A stretch of DNA of 30,378 nt from Porogramme epimiltina (taxonomy: Eukaryota > Basidiomycota > Agaricomycetes > Polyporales > Polyporaceae): NCBI GenBank assembly GCA_900155495.1, contig FTLJ01001118.1, positions 1 through 30,378 of the forward strand, read 5' to 3'. Each line of letters opens with the position of its first letter. The stretch's first letter is position 1. This document shows positions 1-9,883 of the stretch, in pieces. Under the pieces are notes generated by a model, which saw nothing but the letters and a program-made list of their open reading frames with translations, made no database searches and was not told the origin of the DNA. The translations under genes and the position numbers were made by a program.

Positions 1-552
1 CCGGAGCCCACCAAACATCGCCGATCAAGCAGCTTTCGGACGGTCTCCGCAACCGGTGCGTGCGCCTCTCCGCCGGCGGGACGGACATTCGCGCTGACAC
101 TCGTTCGTGATAGCGTCGTGTTCGCGCAGCTCGCGATGGAGCACCCGCACATCCTCCTGCTTGACGAGCCGACGAACCACTTGGACATGGCCTCAATCGA
201 CGCACTCGCGCGTGCCATCAAGGAGTACGAGGGTGGTATCGTCATCGTCTCGCACGACTTCCGTACGTTATACGTCCAGCTCCAGAGTCGTCGCGCGTAT
301 GCTGACGATGCTTGCAGGTCTCATCTCGCAGGTCGCCGAGGAGCTGTGGGAGGTCAAGGACCGGAAGATCAAGAACTTGACTAAGGAAGACATCACGATC
401 GTCGACTACAAGAACCTGCTCGTCAAGAACAGTGCGTGCCCTCAGTGTCCTCTTGTCCCTTGATCGTCATCTTACATTTCGCACTTTTAGGTTACTCTGC
501 TCTCGAGAAGGCGAAGCTGTTCAGCAAGTCGACGGGCAAGACGAAGACGTAA
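1..552 (+). CDS. ARB1: ABC-F family ATPase, C-terminal end (ARB1/ABCF2 type), 5' truncated by window
   Basis: Four exons give the end of the second ABC domain: 3-55, 114-262, 318-431 and 491-552 (TAA at 550-552). Introns 56-113, 263-317 and 432-490 all have GT-AG ends. The spliced protein shows the signature loop LSDGLRNR, Walker B ILLLDEP, the D-loop TNHLD and the H-loop SHDF, then a lysine-rich tail. The LSDG signature (rather than LSGG) and the [13 protein letters not shown] segment fit ABCF2/Arb1 better than Gcn20 or eEF3. ABC-F proteins are soluble twin-ATPases; Arb1 acts in ribosome biogenesis and recycling. The exons are clean, so this looks like a functional host gene and gives the left anchor of the locus. 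The remainder lies left of the window. Confidence 0.88.
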
Positions 553-672
553 TTTTGCGGCGACCGCTATCGCGCCAGAGTTGTACAAGAGCATCACCTT
601 GTAGGATTTTACTCACCGCGCTCCCGTGTATCCGCCAGCTCGCATACCGTCTTTTCTCGTAGCATTAGCATT

Positions 673-1566
673 TTGCATCGTCCGTCTCCCCCATTCAGAG
701 TGTACCTCAGAGATGATAGTACTAGATTCCCCAGTCCGCCCAGCCGTCAAACTTGTAAAGCGACTTGTGTGGGAGCAGCCAACGGTGACCGTGCGGCGGA
801 CGCACCGATCTCGGCCGTGCCTGATGATTCCTTGAGCCCGTTGGCTTCGACGTCTGCAGCGATATCAAGGCCCAAGACCGAGACGGAAGACGACTGCGTC
901 GACATAGACACCAGTTGCAACGACGGTGCGCCCTCGCCCTCGCCCTCGCCGTCGCCGGAATGCCAACAGTATACGAACACCAGCACGATCCGCACGACTC
1001 ACTCGCGGCGCGCCGTGGCTATCGTCCCCGACGCAGCCGCATTTACGGCCGTTGGCCTGCCTGGAATCGGCCTAACCTCTGAGGCGCGCGTCATCATCAA
1101 CGAGGATATCGCGCCTGGCATCGGCGTCGTGGATGCACCGTCTTGCTCAAAACCAATGACAACTTCGCGACAGGGCTCCTGGTGCGCTCGACGGCCCTCC
1201 CCCCAAGACCCCCATGGTCGCTGACGGAGACGTGGACACTGGCGAGAGCACCCCCCGCACAGTCCCGACGAGATTCCCCAGGACTGTACCTCCACCTGGG
1301 GCTGGGACATTCCTCACCTCGAACACGACTGTCGACGTTGCTGCGACAATGCGCACGGAGGGGGGGCCCACGGCGGGATGGCAGAATACGATCCGGGCGG
1401 GGGGCGTAAGGAATGTGAACCAGGCCACGGGCGGCGGGCACCATGACGATCACCACCGCGAGATCGGGATGGGGCCGTACCGCGACAAGGACGTGCTGCT
1501 GAGCCTGCAACTGTCCGCGTACCATTGCCGGTAGGCCTTCTACCACACTCGCTCCCACCCTGCAAT
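673..1566 (+). pseudogene. Frameshifted fragment resembling the middle of a MUB1/SamB-type protein
   Basis: Coding-like sequence runs on through three frames. Frame one (673-about 1145) gives an acidic/serine-proline stretch and then IVPDAAAFTAVGLPGIGL. The reading then moves to 1160-1210 (LLVRSTALPPRP) and again to 1214-1534, which ends in YRDKDVLLSLQLSAY. There it hits CGG-TAG-GCC-TTC-TAC, where the TAG stands in a probable RQAFY motif, suggesting a CAG-to-TAG change. From memory, this order of motifs is that of basidiomycete homologues of Mub1/SamB (ARM-like repeats plus MYND finger), but the diagnostic MYND finger is not present here. The pattern of two frame changes and a stop makes a pseudogene likely; an unusual splice pattern is less likely. 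Family assignment is moderate; coding origin is stronger. Confidence 0.5.
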
Positions 1567-1913
1567 AGCGTAGATCATAGGCGAAGCTAAAGCGGAAATG
1601 TCGTTGGCATGTTGGTCAGGCTTGTTCAGTCGAGCGAATGCAGGATGGGAAAACTTGGGGGCAGGCTCGGGAGGTGTGGGGAGGGACGTGGACGAATTTG
1701 AGAAGGTGTTGACAGGATGTGGGAAGGAGGGGGAGGGTGTGCAGTCAGCGGGTGCAGTGTAGGTGCAACTGTTTGGCAAAGGGTTTGTGATTGTAGGTGG
1801 GTAGACTAGGGTGGAAGTAGTGAAGAGTTGAAGTGTGTGTATCGGAGTGTGAGGAAGGAGTGAGTGAAAGCTCAAGGTGAAATAGCAAGTAGTGGAGTGA
1901 GAAGGGTGATGGT
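1567..1913. other. G/T-rich low-complexity stretch, no gene
   Basis: The + strand is strongly purine- and G-rich (runs such as GGGGAGGGACG and GGAGGGGGAGGG). The complementary strand stays open for 129 codons (1540-1929) only because it is C/T/A-rich and so poor in stops; the translation is Pro/Ser/Thr-rich and shows no family features. A similar G/T-rich tract follows the right end of the 28-kb block (30190-30300), so the two tracts may have been contiguous before insertion. Confidence 0.5.
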
Positions 1914-1926
1914 GGATAATCCTACC
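1914..1926. repeat. 13-bp direct repeat, left copy (candidate target-site duplication)
   Basis: GGATAATCCTACC occurs directly outside the left terminal inverted repeat and again, in the same orientation, just outside the right one (30170-30182). Identity is complete over 13 bp. Its GGATAATCC core also occurs in the internal arrays, so a shared array unit is an alternative to a true target-site duplication. Confidence 0.5.
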
Positions 1927-1988
1927 CACATCTACTAATGCAAGATGGCTTCGGCTAGCACATGAGGGCCTCCAGCTTAATCCATGGT
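1927..1988 (+). repeat. Left terminal inverted repeat (62 bp)
   Basis: It starts CACATCTACTAATGCAAGAT and matches the reverse complement of 30104-30165. The first 20 bases are identical, one mismatch follows, then 18 identical bases (GCTTCGGCTAGCACATGA), a divergent 10-bp spacer of equal length, and 13 identical bases (CTTAATCCATGGT). That is about 54 of 62 positions. Confidence 0.85.
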
Positions 1989-2082
1989 CGACGACGCTAA
2001 ATCACCGCGGGTCGCCGAGATAATCCAACAGCGACGCTGTAATCCTGTATTTAATCCAGGATCAAGCGCCCGGGAAGAAAAT

Positions 2083-2165
2083 GATTTCCACCCGTCAGAT
2101 TCGAACTCGGGACCTGCCGGCGTTTAGTGCATGCGATACCACCGATGCCACTGAGCCATTAGGAC
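2083..2165 (-). repeat. tRNA-like (SINE-type) segment near left end
   Basis: On the minus strand an A-box-like TGGCTCAGTGGC (2147-2158) is followed by a B-box-like GAGTTCGAATCTG (2096-2108), the internal Pol III promoter layout of a tRNA. The stems do not pair well enough for a working tRNA, so a tRNA-derived repeat is the better call. Transcription would run outward, toward the left inverted repeat. Confidence 0.5.
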
Positions 2166-2189
2166 GTTATTATAACCATATACGCATAG

Positions 2190-2446
2190 GCTATGATACC
2201 GTTTTTGTACCTCCTCCCCCTAATCTTACACGCTTATCTCAACCTTAATCCTACCAGACCCTAGGATTATCGACCTCCTACCCCTAATCCTACCCCGACC
2301 CTAGGATTATCTCTCAACCTTAATCCTACCGGACCCTAGGATCATCGACCTCCTACCCCTAATCCTACTCCACACCATTGAATTGACCCTAGGATTATCA
2401 GCCTCCCACCGCCTTACACCTCATGAGCTGACCCTAGGATTGCCTG
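2190..2446. repeat. Left subterminal array of CCTAGGATTATC / TAATCCTACC motifs
   Basis: Blocks such as CCCTAGGATTATC and CTAATCCTAC recur, with a larger unit of about 75 bp (CTCAACCTTAATCCTACC at about 2239 and again about 2314). The motif family is shared with the right end. Clustered short motifs next to inverted repeats often are transposase-binding sites; that role here is inference. Confidence 0.7.
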
Positions 2447-2499
2447 GTGGCCCCACTTGATGAACCACAAACACCGCATAGGAAGGTAGAGGTCACTCA

Positions 2500-5400
2500 C
2501 GAAGTGCGACGAGACTGCACGCGCTGGTATGTGACCGGCAGGCGCTGCATGATGAGCGTGTGTAGCCCGACCTTCTCGACGAGCGTCGAGGGCCCCTCGT
2601 GGCAGAGTACGCCGCGGCGGGTTGGTTAGTCGTCGAACAGATCCGAGTCCTGGGCCCCTCCTGGAGCTCGTTCAGCTTGCTCGAGAGCTCGTCTGAGATA
2701 AGCGTGAGCGGCTTCTCACCTTGCAGGCGCTCGGGCTCGTGCCAGATGCACCCGAACTCTTTCGCCGCGTTCTCGGTAATCGCCTGCTGGATGTCCCACA
2801 CGTAGCCCTCGTAGAAGGGACAGGGCTTGCCGTCCTTGAAGATCGTGCTCTCCTGGTACTCTTCGCGTGAGAGCGAGACACCGGCGAGGACCCCGAGCGA
2901 AGAGCCCGTGACGCCGCCCTTGTTTGCACTGGAGTCCATGAAGAGAACGACCTTGCTGTAGATGATGGTATGGATGGGGCCCAGGAGCGCCGCGACATAT
3001 AGTACGCGATACCCGATACCGCCGCCAGCTAAGGCGAGTCCTCAGGGCCTGAAGGGGCTGTACTCCAAGTCAGCACCAGTGGCGCATTACGGCACACGCG
3101 ACGACGTACCTCTCAGACGCCAACAAGGAGGCGTCGGGCGAAGAAGTTACCTGGGAAGCGGCTGGCGGGCATTTGCGAGACGAAGTTAGACGTGAGGGCG
3201 CTCTCCGGCACGATGGGCATGTCGTGCGTAGAAGAGCTTGACGGGGTAGCTGCTGCGCGGAAGCGGTTGCTCTTGACAGGGATCCTGATGCGGCTTGAAG
3301 CTCGGGAGGTAGATGACCACGGCAAATATGGCAATTGGTGCCACGAGGTTCATGATGATGGGGAGGGCGCTCGCGCCCGAACGCTTCACGGATCGCGTGG
3401 CCCTTGTCGTCCTAGGTAAAGAGGTGGAAAAGGGAGACCGAGTCTGCGCCAGGTGACCGTGCTAAGGAGAACTCGTCCGCTTCAGGGCCGCACAAGAACG
3501 ACACCGCATAGAGGTTCATCTATTCCCGCGGCCCCACTTGCAGCGGAAAGACGTCGAGCCCGTACGAGCCCTATGAACGAAGCGCGGGCGCAGGTCCCAC
3601 TGATCGAGACATCCACGCGCTCGGTCTCGAAGTGATACGAAGGAGACGAGGAGCCTGGAAAGAGGTTGTCCACCTCCACGCTGAGAACGACTGTGTGCTC
3701 CTCGTTCCGGCCTGCTGAGTGAGAAACAGGTCCGCGTCATCGGCGCAGTTCTAGTAGCCGTGTTGCGGAACTCGTTGCCGTCTAGGATAACCTCACCAGC
3801 TGCAACGAACTGTCAGCGAGACGCTGCTAAGAGCATAGCGTCGAAGGACTCACAAGGCAGCTTGACGTCTTGCTCCGAGACCCTGACGAGATAGCCTCCC
3901 TTTCCGAGCTTCGAGGAGTCGAAGAAGCCAACCGGCTTCCGCAGCTTCGCAAGACGGACGAGCTACTCCCGGTTCCACCCAGCGGGGTCGTGAAGGACGC
4001 CGCTTACGTCGATGATCGCGATCGTCTTGTCCGCACTGGCCAGGGTCTCGTCTACATATGCCGTCAGCAAACCAACCACGACATCACGCGGATCCTAGGG
4101 CACGCACTGTAGCCAAGATCATCATCTGCAGGCCATGTCGGCGAAGTATCCTGACACCTTAAGGCAAGAAAAACGCACCATGACCACCGGTCTGCACCTT
4201 CGTGATGTCCTTCTCGTGCAGCCCAAGCTGCTTGACGTCGTGCCGTACACGTCATCCGGGATGACGCCGAGCAGCTGGGCGCTATTGCTGGCCGTGAACG
4301 ACTTCCACCACGGCTCCGCGCCGCGTGACCGCACGCGCACTGAGCGGGCGAGTGGTCAGCCTAGTACCCCACCAGGGGAAGTTCGGGACTTACTAGCTGC
4401 CCAGTCCATGAGGTCGGCGGTGCCCTCTTTATATGCGCATTAGGACATGCCAGATCGGCGAAGACGGAAGTGACTGACCAGTCGATGACAGCCTAAAAGA
4501 GAGGGCATTAGCTTTGTTTCCCGGGAGATACACGACAGTAATCGCGTACATCCACGTATTTCTCGAGGCAGAGCTTGGGGTTCTCGCCCAACCTGCACAA
4601 TGTTGAGTATGATGGAGCCAAAATCACCGAAAGCAGCTTACAAAGGAAGGATGGTGCCCAGCGCGCCACCCTCGGGGATATCCTTGTTCTTGGGAGACTG
4701 CATAGACGCGAGCGCGTAGTTCTTGTCGAAACTGTTAGGCGATCAGCCACAAGGAACAATGATACAAAGAAGGACACGACACGTACAGCATGCGCTGGTT
4801 AATGGAGTAGTTCCTTCAAATGAACAGTCGCCCCAATGCGTGAACACATTAGGAAGGTATACGGACACCCTGTTCCTCGACATCACGATACGGATACCAC
4901 CGCGCACGACGCCCTTGACCCGGATGTGCAACCCTCGGAACTCGCCGCCTGAAAGCGCGCGTCAGCGTGTCGTCGACGGCCGAGGTGCAGCGCGGGCACG
5001 GACAGGTGATCAAGAACATCCCAATCACCTTCCTCGTGTACTCGACCTCGGGCAGGAAGTCCGGCGCGAGGCGGAACGAGAGCGCGGCCTTGGTCGGCTG
5101 GTAGAAGTTCGTCTTCAGGATGCTCCTATCAAAGGTAATCTGCACGTCAGCGACCACAGCGAGTAGGATAGAAGTGGGAAACGCAGGGAGCGGGGCACGC
5201 ACTTGTTGAAGATCATGAAGCTCTCGAGCGCCTGGAGCTCGTGCTTGTTCGTCACGGTGCGCCGGATGTTATTACGCAGGTCCTCGTCCGTCAGCGGTAT
5301 AAGTGTGCGCAGACGCTGGTAAAAGAGCGTGGGCCTGAATTGGGGCGGCGACCATCAGTGCAACAGTCCCGGAGTGCCCGGAGCGGTTCTGCTGACATGA

Positions 5401-5925
5401 GCTGAGCGGCGTCGTCCGTCTTCGGAAAGTGGGACATAGCGAAGTTGACATACAGCGAGTGCGTCTATGGAAAGACGCTTCAGATACGTAGGTCAAGGCT
5501 GTCAGACAAGCTTCAACTAACCAGCTCCGCATCAGCGTGGATGCCCTGCTCAATGCTCTCGCGTGTGAACGTATCCTCCCTGAATCGGCGCTTGATGCCG
5601 TTCAGGACGCCCGTGTGCGGGGGGATACACCCATCCAGGAGGTTCTTGAGCGTGAGGTACGCTTGCCCAAGCCCGTTACACAAGTGCTGCACAAAGATCC
5701 AGCATGAGTTCCCCATAACTAGACACGTCGTTCACATACAAGCGTATGTCGCCTCCTCCACGGCGTCGTCGCCACTAGGGCCCTTGCCAGCATAACAGAA
5801 GGGGTTATTGGGAAGATAACCTGGAACGGCGATGGAATGCTCAATCGGGGGCGCATTGCCGGGGAGATATTTGAAGTAGAGCGAGATGATCGTGATCCCG
5901 TTGGAGAATTGCTCTACAGCTGGAT
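2500..5925 (-). pseudogene. GDH2: NAD-dependent glutamate dehydrogenase (GDH2), partial copy A, broken
   Basis: Read from high to low coordinates, this is the large fungal NAD-GDH from its middle to near its C-terminus. About 5915-5725 gives QFSNGITIISLYF and IEHSI; 5716-5513 gives AYLTLKNLLDG and KRRFREDTFTRESIEQ; 5150-5030 gives LKTNFYQPTKAALSFRL; 4930-4870 gives VRGGIRIVMSRNR. About 4330-4260 gives PWWKSFTASNSAQLLG; 3990-3880 gives ELVRLAKLRKPV; 2939-2655 gives DSSANKGGVT, FYEGYVWDIQ and SDELSSKLNELQ; 2650-2500 gives DSDLFDD and TLVEKVGLHTL. The pieces lie in different frames, with stops (for example TAA after DLFDD). The enzyme oxidises glutamate to 2-oxoglutarate and ammonium. This copy lacks the N-terminal part and cannot be functional. 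About 3040-3480 does not fit GDH2. Confidence 0.85.
3040..3480 (-). other. Segment interrupting GDH2 copy A, with a hydrophobic stretch
   Basis: Between recognisable GDH2 parts, the minus strand reads PIIMNLVAPIAIFAVVIYLP (about 3365-3300), a transmembrane-like run, then sequence in changing frames that I cannot align with glutamate dehydrogenase. It may be an inserted fragment of another gene or simply badly decayed GDH2 and intron sequence. No function is assigned. Confidence 0.3.
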
Positions 5926-5934
5926 GTCAGCATG

Positions 5935-7395
5935 GTGAGATCTGCGCGATCACAGCCCGCCGCGCACGCACAGACGCAGCCAAGGCCCAAGATCACCATC
6001 TGTAGCCCACATCAGCAAAGTGTTACACAGCAGAAAGGCGAACCAAACGGACCCAGACCACCCCTCTGTACCTCCGTCATGTCTATCTTGCGCAGCTCGG
6101 GTTGCGGGATACTCGGGATGAATGCCGAGCACGTAATGGCGGACCTAGAGCGAACGTAACATCCACGAGATCCTCTGCAAACGCATGTTAGAACATGCAA
6201 GCTGACGACGAGGAGAGGGTCAGCCCATCGAGCGTGCAGAACAGGAGCTCGGGCTTGCCATAGAGGCTTCTCCTTTGTCCTGGGGCTGTGTTCGGGGATG
6301 TGCAGGACAATGACAGTCTGAAATCGAGCACATTAGCTTTCCCCAGTGCAAACATGCTGACGATCGCGTACATCCACGTAGTTCTCGAAACAGAGCTTGG
6401 GGTTCTAGCCCAACCTGCATGATATTGAGTATGACGCATCGTGAAGCCACCAAAGTCAACTTACGAAGGAAGGGTGGTACCCTTCACGCTACCCTCGGGT
6501 ATATCCTTGTTCTTTAGAGACTGTGTAGACACGCGCGCATAGTTCTCATCGAAGCTAATGAACAGTAAGCCACGGGGAACAACGATATAAACTATTACAC
6601 GAAACTTACAGCATGCACTGGTTGATCCGGTAGTTCCTTCAAACAAACAGTCAGCCGAAATCTTCCGCACACTTAGAACGGTGCACGCACACCCATTCCC
6701 TCGACATGAGGATGCGGTTTCAACCGCGCACGACGTCCTTGAAGCAGATGTGAAACCGCCGAACTCGCCACCTGAAAGCGCGCGTCAGCGCGTCGTCGAC
6801 GGTCGAGTGTAGCGCGGGCACGGACAGATGATAAAGAACACGTCTAAAGGTCTCTTCGAGGAGTCGACCTTGGGCGGGAAGGCGGGCGCGATGCGGCACG
6901 AGCGCGCGACCTTCGTCGGCTAGTAGAAGTTTGTCTTCAAGATGCTCCTTTCAAAGGTGTTCCGTGCGTGAGCAATCGCCACAGGCCAGGGAGCACGCAG
7001 AGAAGCACGCACCCGCTGAAGAACATAAAGCTCTCGAGCGCCTACAGCCCGCTCTTCTTCGTCACAGTGCACCGGATCTTGTCATGTAGCACCTCGTCGG
7101 TGAGCGGGATCGGCGTGCGCAGGCGCTGGTAGGAGAGCGTCGGCTTGCGTAGCGGCGGCGAAGAGCAGTGTGAGCCGTTCATCTTCCATGAGCTGGGCGG
7201 TGTCGTCTGTCTCTGCGTGGTGCGACATGGCGAAGCTGATGTACAGGAAGTTGTTCTAAGGGAAGACGCGTCAGCTGCGTAGATCAAGGCTGTCGGACAA
7301 GATTCAACTAACTACCTCTGCGTGAGTGTGGCTGACTTGCTCGATACTCCCGTGCATTAACGTCTCCTCCCTGAACAGGCGCTACCTTGCCGTCC
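5935..7395 (-). pseudogene. GDH2: NAD-dependent glutamate dehydrogenase (GDH2), partial copy B, broken
   Basis: This is a second, shorter GDH2 piece in the same orientation, directly upstream of copy A. About 7380-7310 gives RLFREETLMHGSIEQ; 7165-7045 gives PTLSYQRLR and PLTDEVLHDKIR; about 6950-6930 gives LKTNFY; 6560-6465 gives FDENYARVSTQSLKNKDIPEG; 6440-6190 resembles the region up to the YGKPELLF motif; 6130-5960 resembles LGI...TEVQRGG...GDLG. Its middle part overlaps copy A in content (both contain the LKTNFY to GDLG region), so the two are paralogous partial copies, not one split gene. It is frameshifted several times. Copy A starts within about 20 bp of where copy B ends. Confidence 0.8.
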
Positions 7396-7469
7396 CTATT
7401 GTGGAGGGCCGACTTGCAGACGTCGCAGCCACTGCCCAAGTCTGGCCTGAGAGATCGCGTTCGCCTTAA

Positions 7470-8075
7470 GGTGCTTGAGTCCGTTTCCACACAGGCACGA
7501 CCTCGTGCGAGTAGACCCTCTCGAGGAGGTACACGAACCACGGCGAATGCGCAGCCCCGAGCGGGACAACGGGCAGGTTGAGCTGCGCCCTCGGCACGCC
7601 TCCCTCATTGAAACACGGGCACGTCCGGTCGTGGTCCCGGACGTGCCGAGCGAAATCCATTTGCAGCAGCCCGCGACGAGCGCGAGGTCGTACGCCGCGA
7701 CGAGGAGACCTTGAGCCGGCACGTCTTGGGGTTGATGCAAGCGGTCTTGTGCACGGGCGCGTGACGGAGAGTTCCTTGAGCGCGAGAACACGCGTGGGGG
7801 TAGGAGAGGCGGACGGGCGAGGCGCTCTGGAACTTGGCATGATACGCGATGGTTACATTCCCTTCGTCTGGTAGCGAGGCGCAGTGGCCCATGGAGGACG
7901 AGTCGATATGGCTGCTCTTCACGAAGTACGAGACGCTGCAATGCACACATGTGAGAACGAGCACACAGAACAAGAATAACGAAAGCACGCACTTTTCACT
8001 AGATGCTTCGAGTCCATGAAGGATAAACTCACACTCAACGCCGTCTAGCGCGGAGTTGCATGCGTCGACGTCCCA
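7470..8075 (-). pseudogene. Unrecognised gene fragment with one plausible intron
   Basis: The minus strand reads VDACNSALDGVECEF (about 8065-8020), then a GTGCGT...TTGCAG intron (about 7993-7937), then VSYFVKSSHIDSSSMGHCAS. Further down, coding-like pieces appear in other frames: CINPKTCRLK, GLLVAAYDLALVA, FARHVRDHDRTCPCFNEGG and SPWFVYLLERVYSHEVV (to about 7475). Frame changes suggest a decayed gene. I do not recognise the family, and no catalytic motif stands out. Its 3' end abuts GDH2 copy B. Confidence 0.35.
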
Positions 8076-8079
8076 TAGC

Positions 8080-9880
8080 GCGGGAAGCCGATGAGATAGG
8101 GACCCAAGGTAGAGTGGTCAACAGTCGGCCTCTGGGGTTCATCGCTTGGGCTGGCCATTGAGGTTAGCCTCCTACGTGCCCGCTCCTATGAGTGCTCGAC
8201 GTACCCACAACAACGCAACCCGTCTGGCCCATTACGCCGGGCACGACTGTCGCCGCGACGGGAATGGCCGCCAGAGCGTGCGCGAGCGACGTAGTGTCAA
8301 AACCTGGCTCGTTCTCAGTCTCCGCATCCTCCTATACATCCGCGAAAGTCCACAAGGGGGGGGGGCACGGGAACGCGGGTGGTGGCCGAATGCAACGTCT
8401 GAGAGCATGGTGGGATGGATTACGCCTAGTGTTTCGTGACGCCAAAATAGCCTGTAGAACACGACAAAAGCAGGGAAGACGACGTCGATGGCTGATCAGC
8501 GATAATCTGCGAGGAAGAGACGAGCATACTCACGGGTGTTGCGGACAGACGCACGCCAGGGTAGCCAAGGCCGGCCGTCCGCGTGTAACCCATTGTACAC
8601 CCCGCGCTCGCATCATCATGTTGGTGATGGTAAGGGGGACAACAGGACTAGACATGATTGAAGGGGGCATGATTGAGGAAGCCAGGACGAGGAGGTAGGA
8701 GGTCGTCCATGATGCGCTTGTTTATTGGCGCGGCATTTGAGTCAGACGAGGAAGCGCAAGGTTGGGAGCTGCATAGGCCCGCTAGCTGGAAGAGGAGGGC
8801 GAGGGACGCATGCTCGCAGGCGAGGCGGTGGGGCCAAGAGGGCAGTCAGGTGTGTGATGGACAGGGAGGAGAGACCGTAGGAGGATGGACGGTGTGAGTA
8901 GGAGAAGCGACTCTGTAGCTGGTTGCTAGGCGCTCGCGTCTATTGTCAGCACGCTATTGAACGTCTAGTTTCTAGGCGTTTATGTGGGTTACATTATAGT
9001 GTGTAAGCATGATCATACAGTGCGTAGAGCCCCCCGCCCGCGACGGCGAGCCCCCTGCCCGCGACGGCGAAGCTCGCGCACGCGGTAATGAAGCCGCACG
9101 GGGTTTGCAGGCGCCGAGAGCTCCTTCCGCCATAGTCGGTAGCGCTTCCACGTCGTCATATTGTGGCCTGCGATTATCGCGCGGAGCGATCACCTTGGTC
9201 CACTTCCAGCCGCGACTCGGGGCTTGGCCTTGTTCGTCGATCCCGCGGGGCTAATGGTTAGACCACTAGCTCCACAGGTTGACTCCCTTTCCATCGCAGC
9301 TCAGAGCACGCGAGGTTGGGGAGTTTCCTAGTCCCGTACGGCGGGAAGGCGAATCGTGGAAGGAGCGACCAGTGATTCATCGGCCGCTAGCAACCGAGAG
9401 GCGTTGGACGACGCATACAAGCGCCGCGTCCTCACGTGGGCTCATTGTTCTCCCACGCCCGCCACACGTTGTTCCCGCAAGCGTGGTGTGTCTACGCTGT
9501 CACCAACCCCAACGCTTCCCCTACACCCTACCAGCTGCCCCATGGACCTCACTCTCACCACTCACCGCTTACTCTTCGTCCATACATACATCCCATGCTG
9601 TTGTAAGTCTGCCCGGAGGTGTCTTTGACTCTCCCTGCATCTAGATTATTCGCTGTGACCGCGGCGTACTGCCTGGGCACGCGATTCCGACGACGCGCTA
9701 CTCGGAATGCCCTGACCCGATCGCGGCAACACAATTCTCCACCCCCGACGCACCCTCATATTCTTGGCGTATTTGCACATATCACGGTCGCTCATGTACA
9801 ACACCGCCTCGTCTTTGGCACGCACTGTCGCCGTTCTCATATAGCGCAGGTAGTTATCATAATACATGTCAATATGCACC
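8080..9880. other. No recognisable gene
   Basis: Several open frames of 60-168 codons occur on both strands, but none shows family motifs or convincing splice structure. A C-run/G-run (8346-8354), a short tandem repeat of a CCCGCGACGGCGA unit (about 9036-9070) and purine-rich stretches (8640-8900) are visible. The minus ORF at 9646-9882 starts within 2 bp of the stop of the dioxygenase gene in another frame and could be decayed downstream coding sequence. That is speculative. Confidence 0.4.
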
Positions 9881-9883
9881 AAG

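Noticed and set aside
1540..1929. 129-codon minus frame, Pro/Ser/Thr-rich
   Set aside because: It is the complement of a G-rich low-complexity tract and runs into the direct repeat and inverted repeat; no start context or motif.
7396..7992. 198-codon minus frame
   Set aside because: Arg/Ser-rich shadow; coding-like peptides in this region lie partly in two other frames and with an intron.
9241..9290. Possible tRNA (CTAATGGTTAGACC followed by AGGTTGACTCCC)
   Set aside because: The B-box-like part lacks the invariant TTCGA, the spacing between boxes is too short and no cloverleaf can be drawn.
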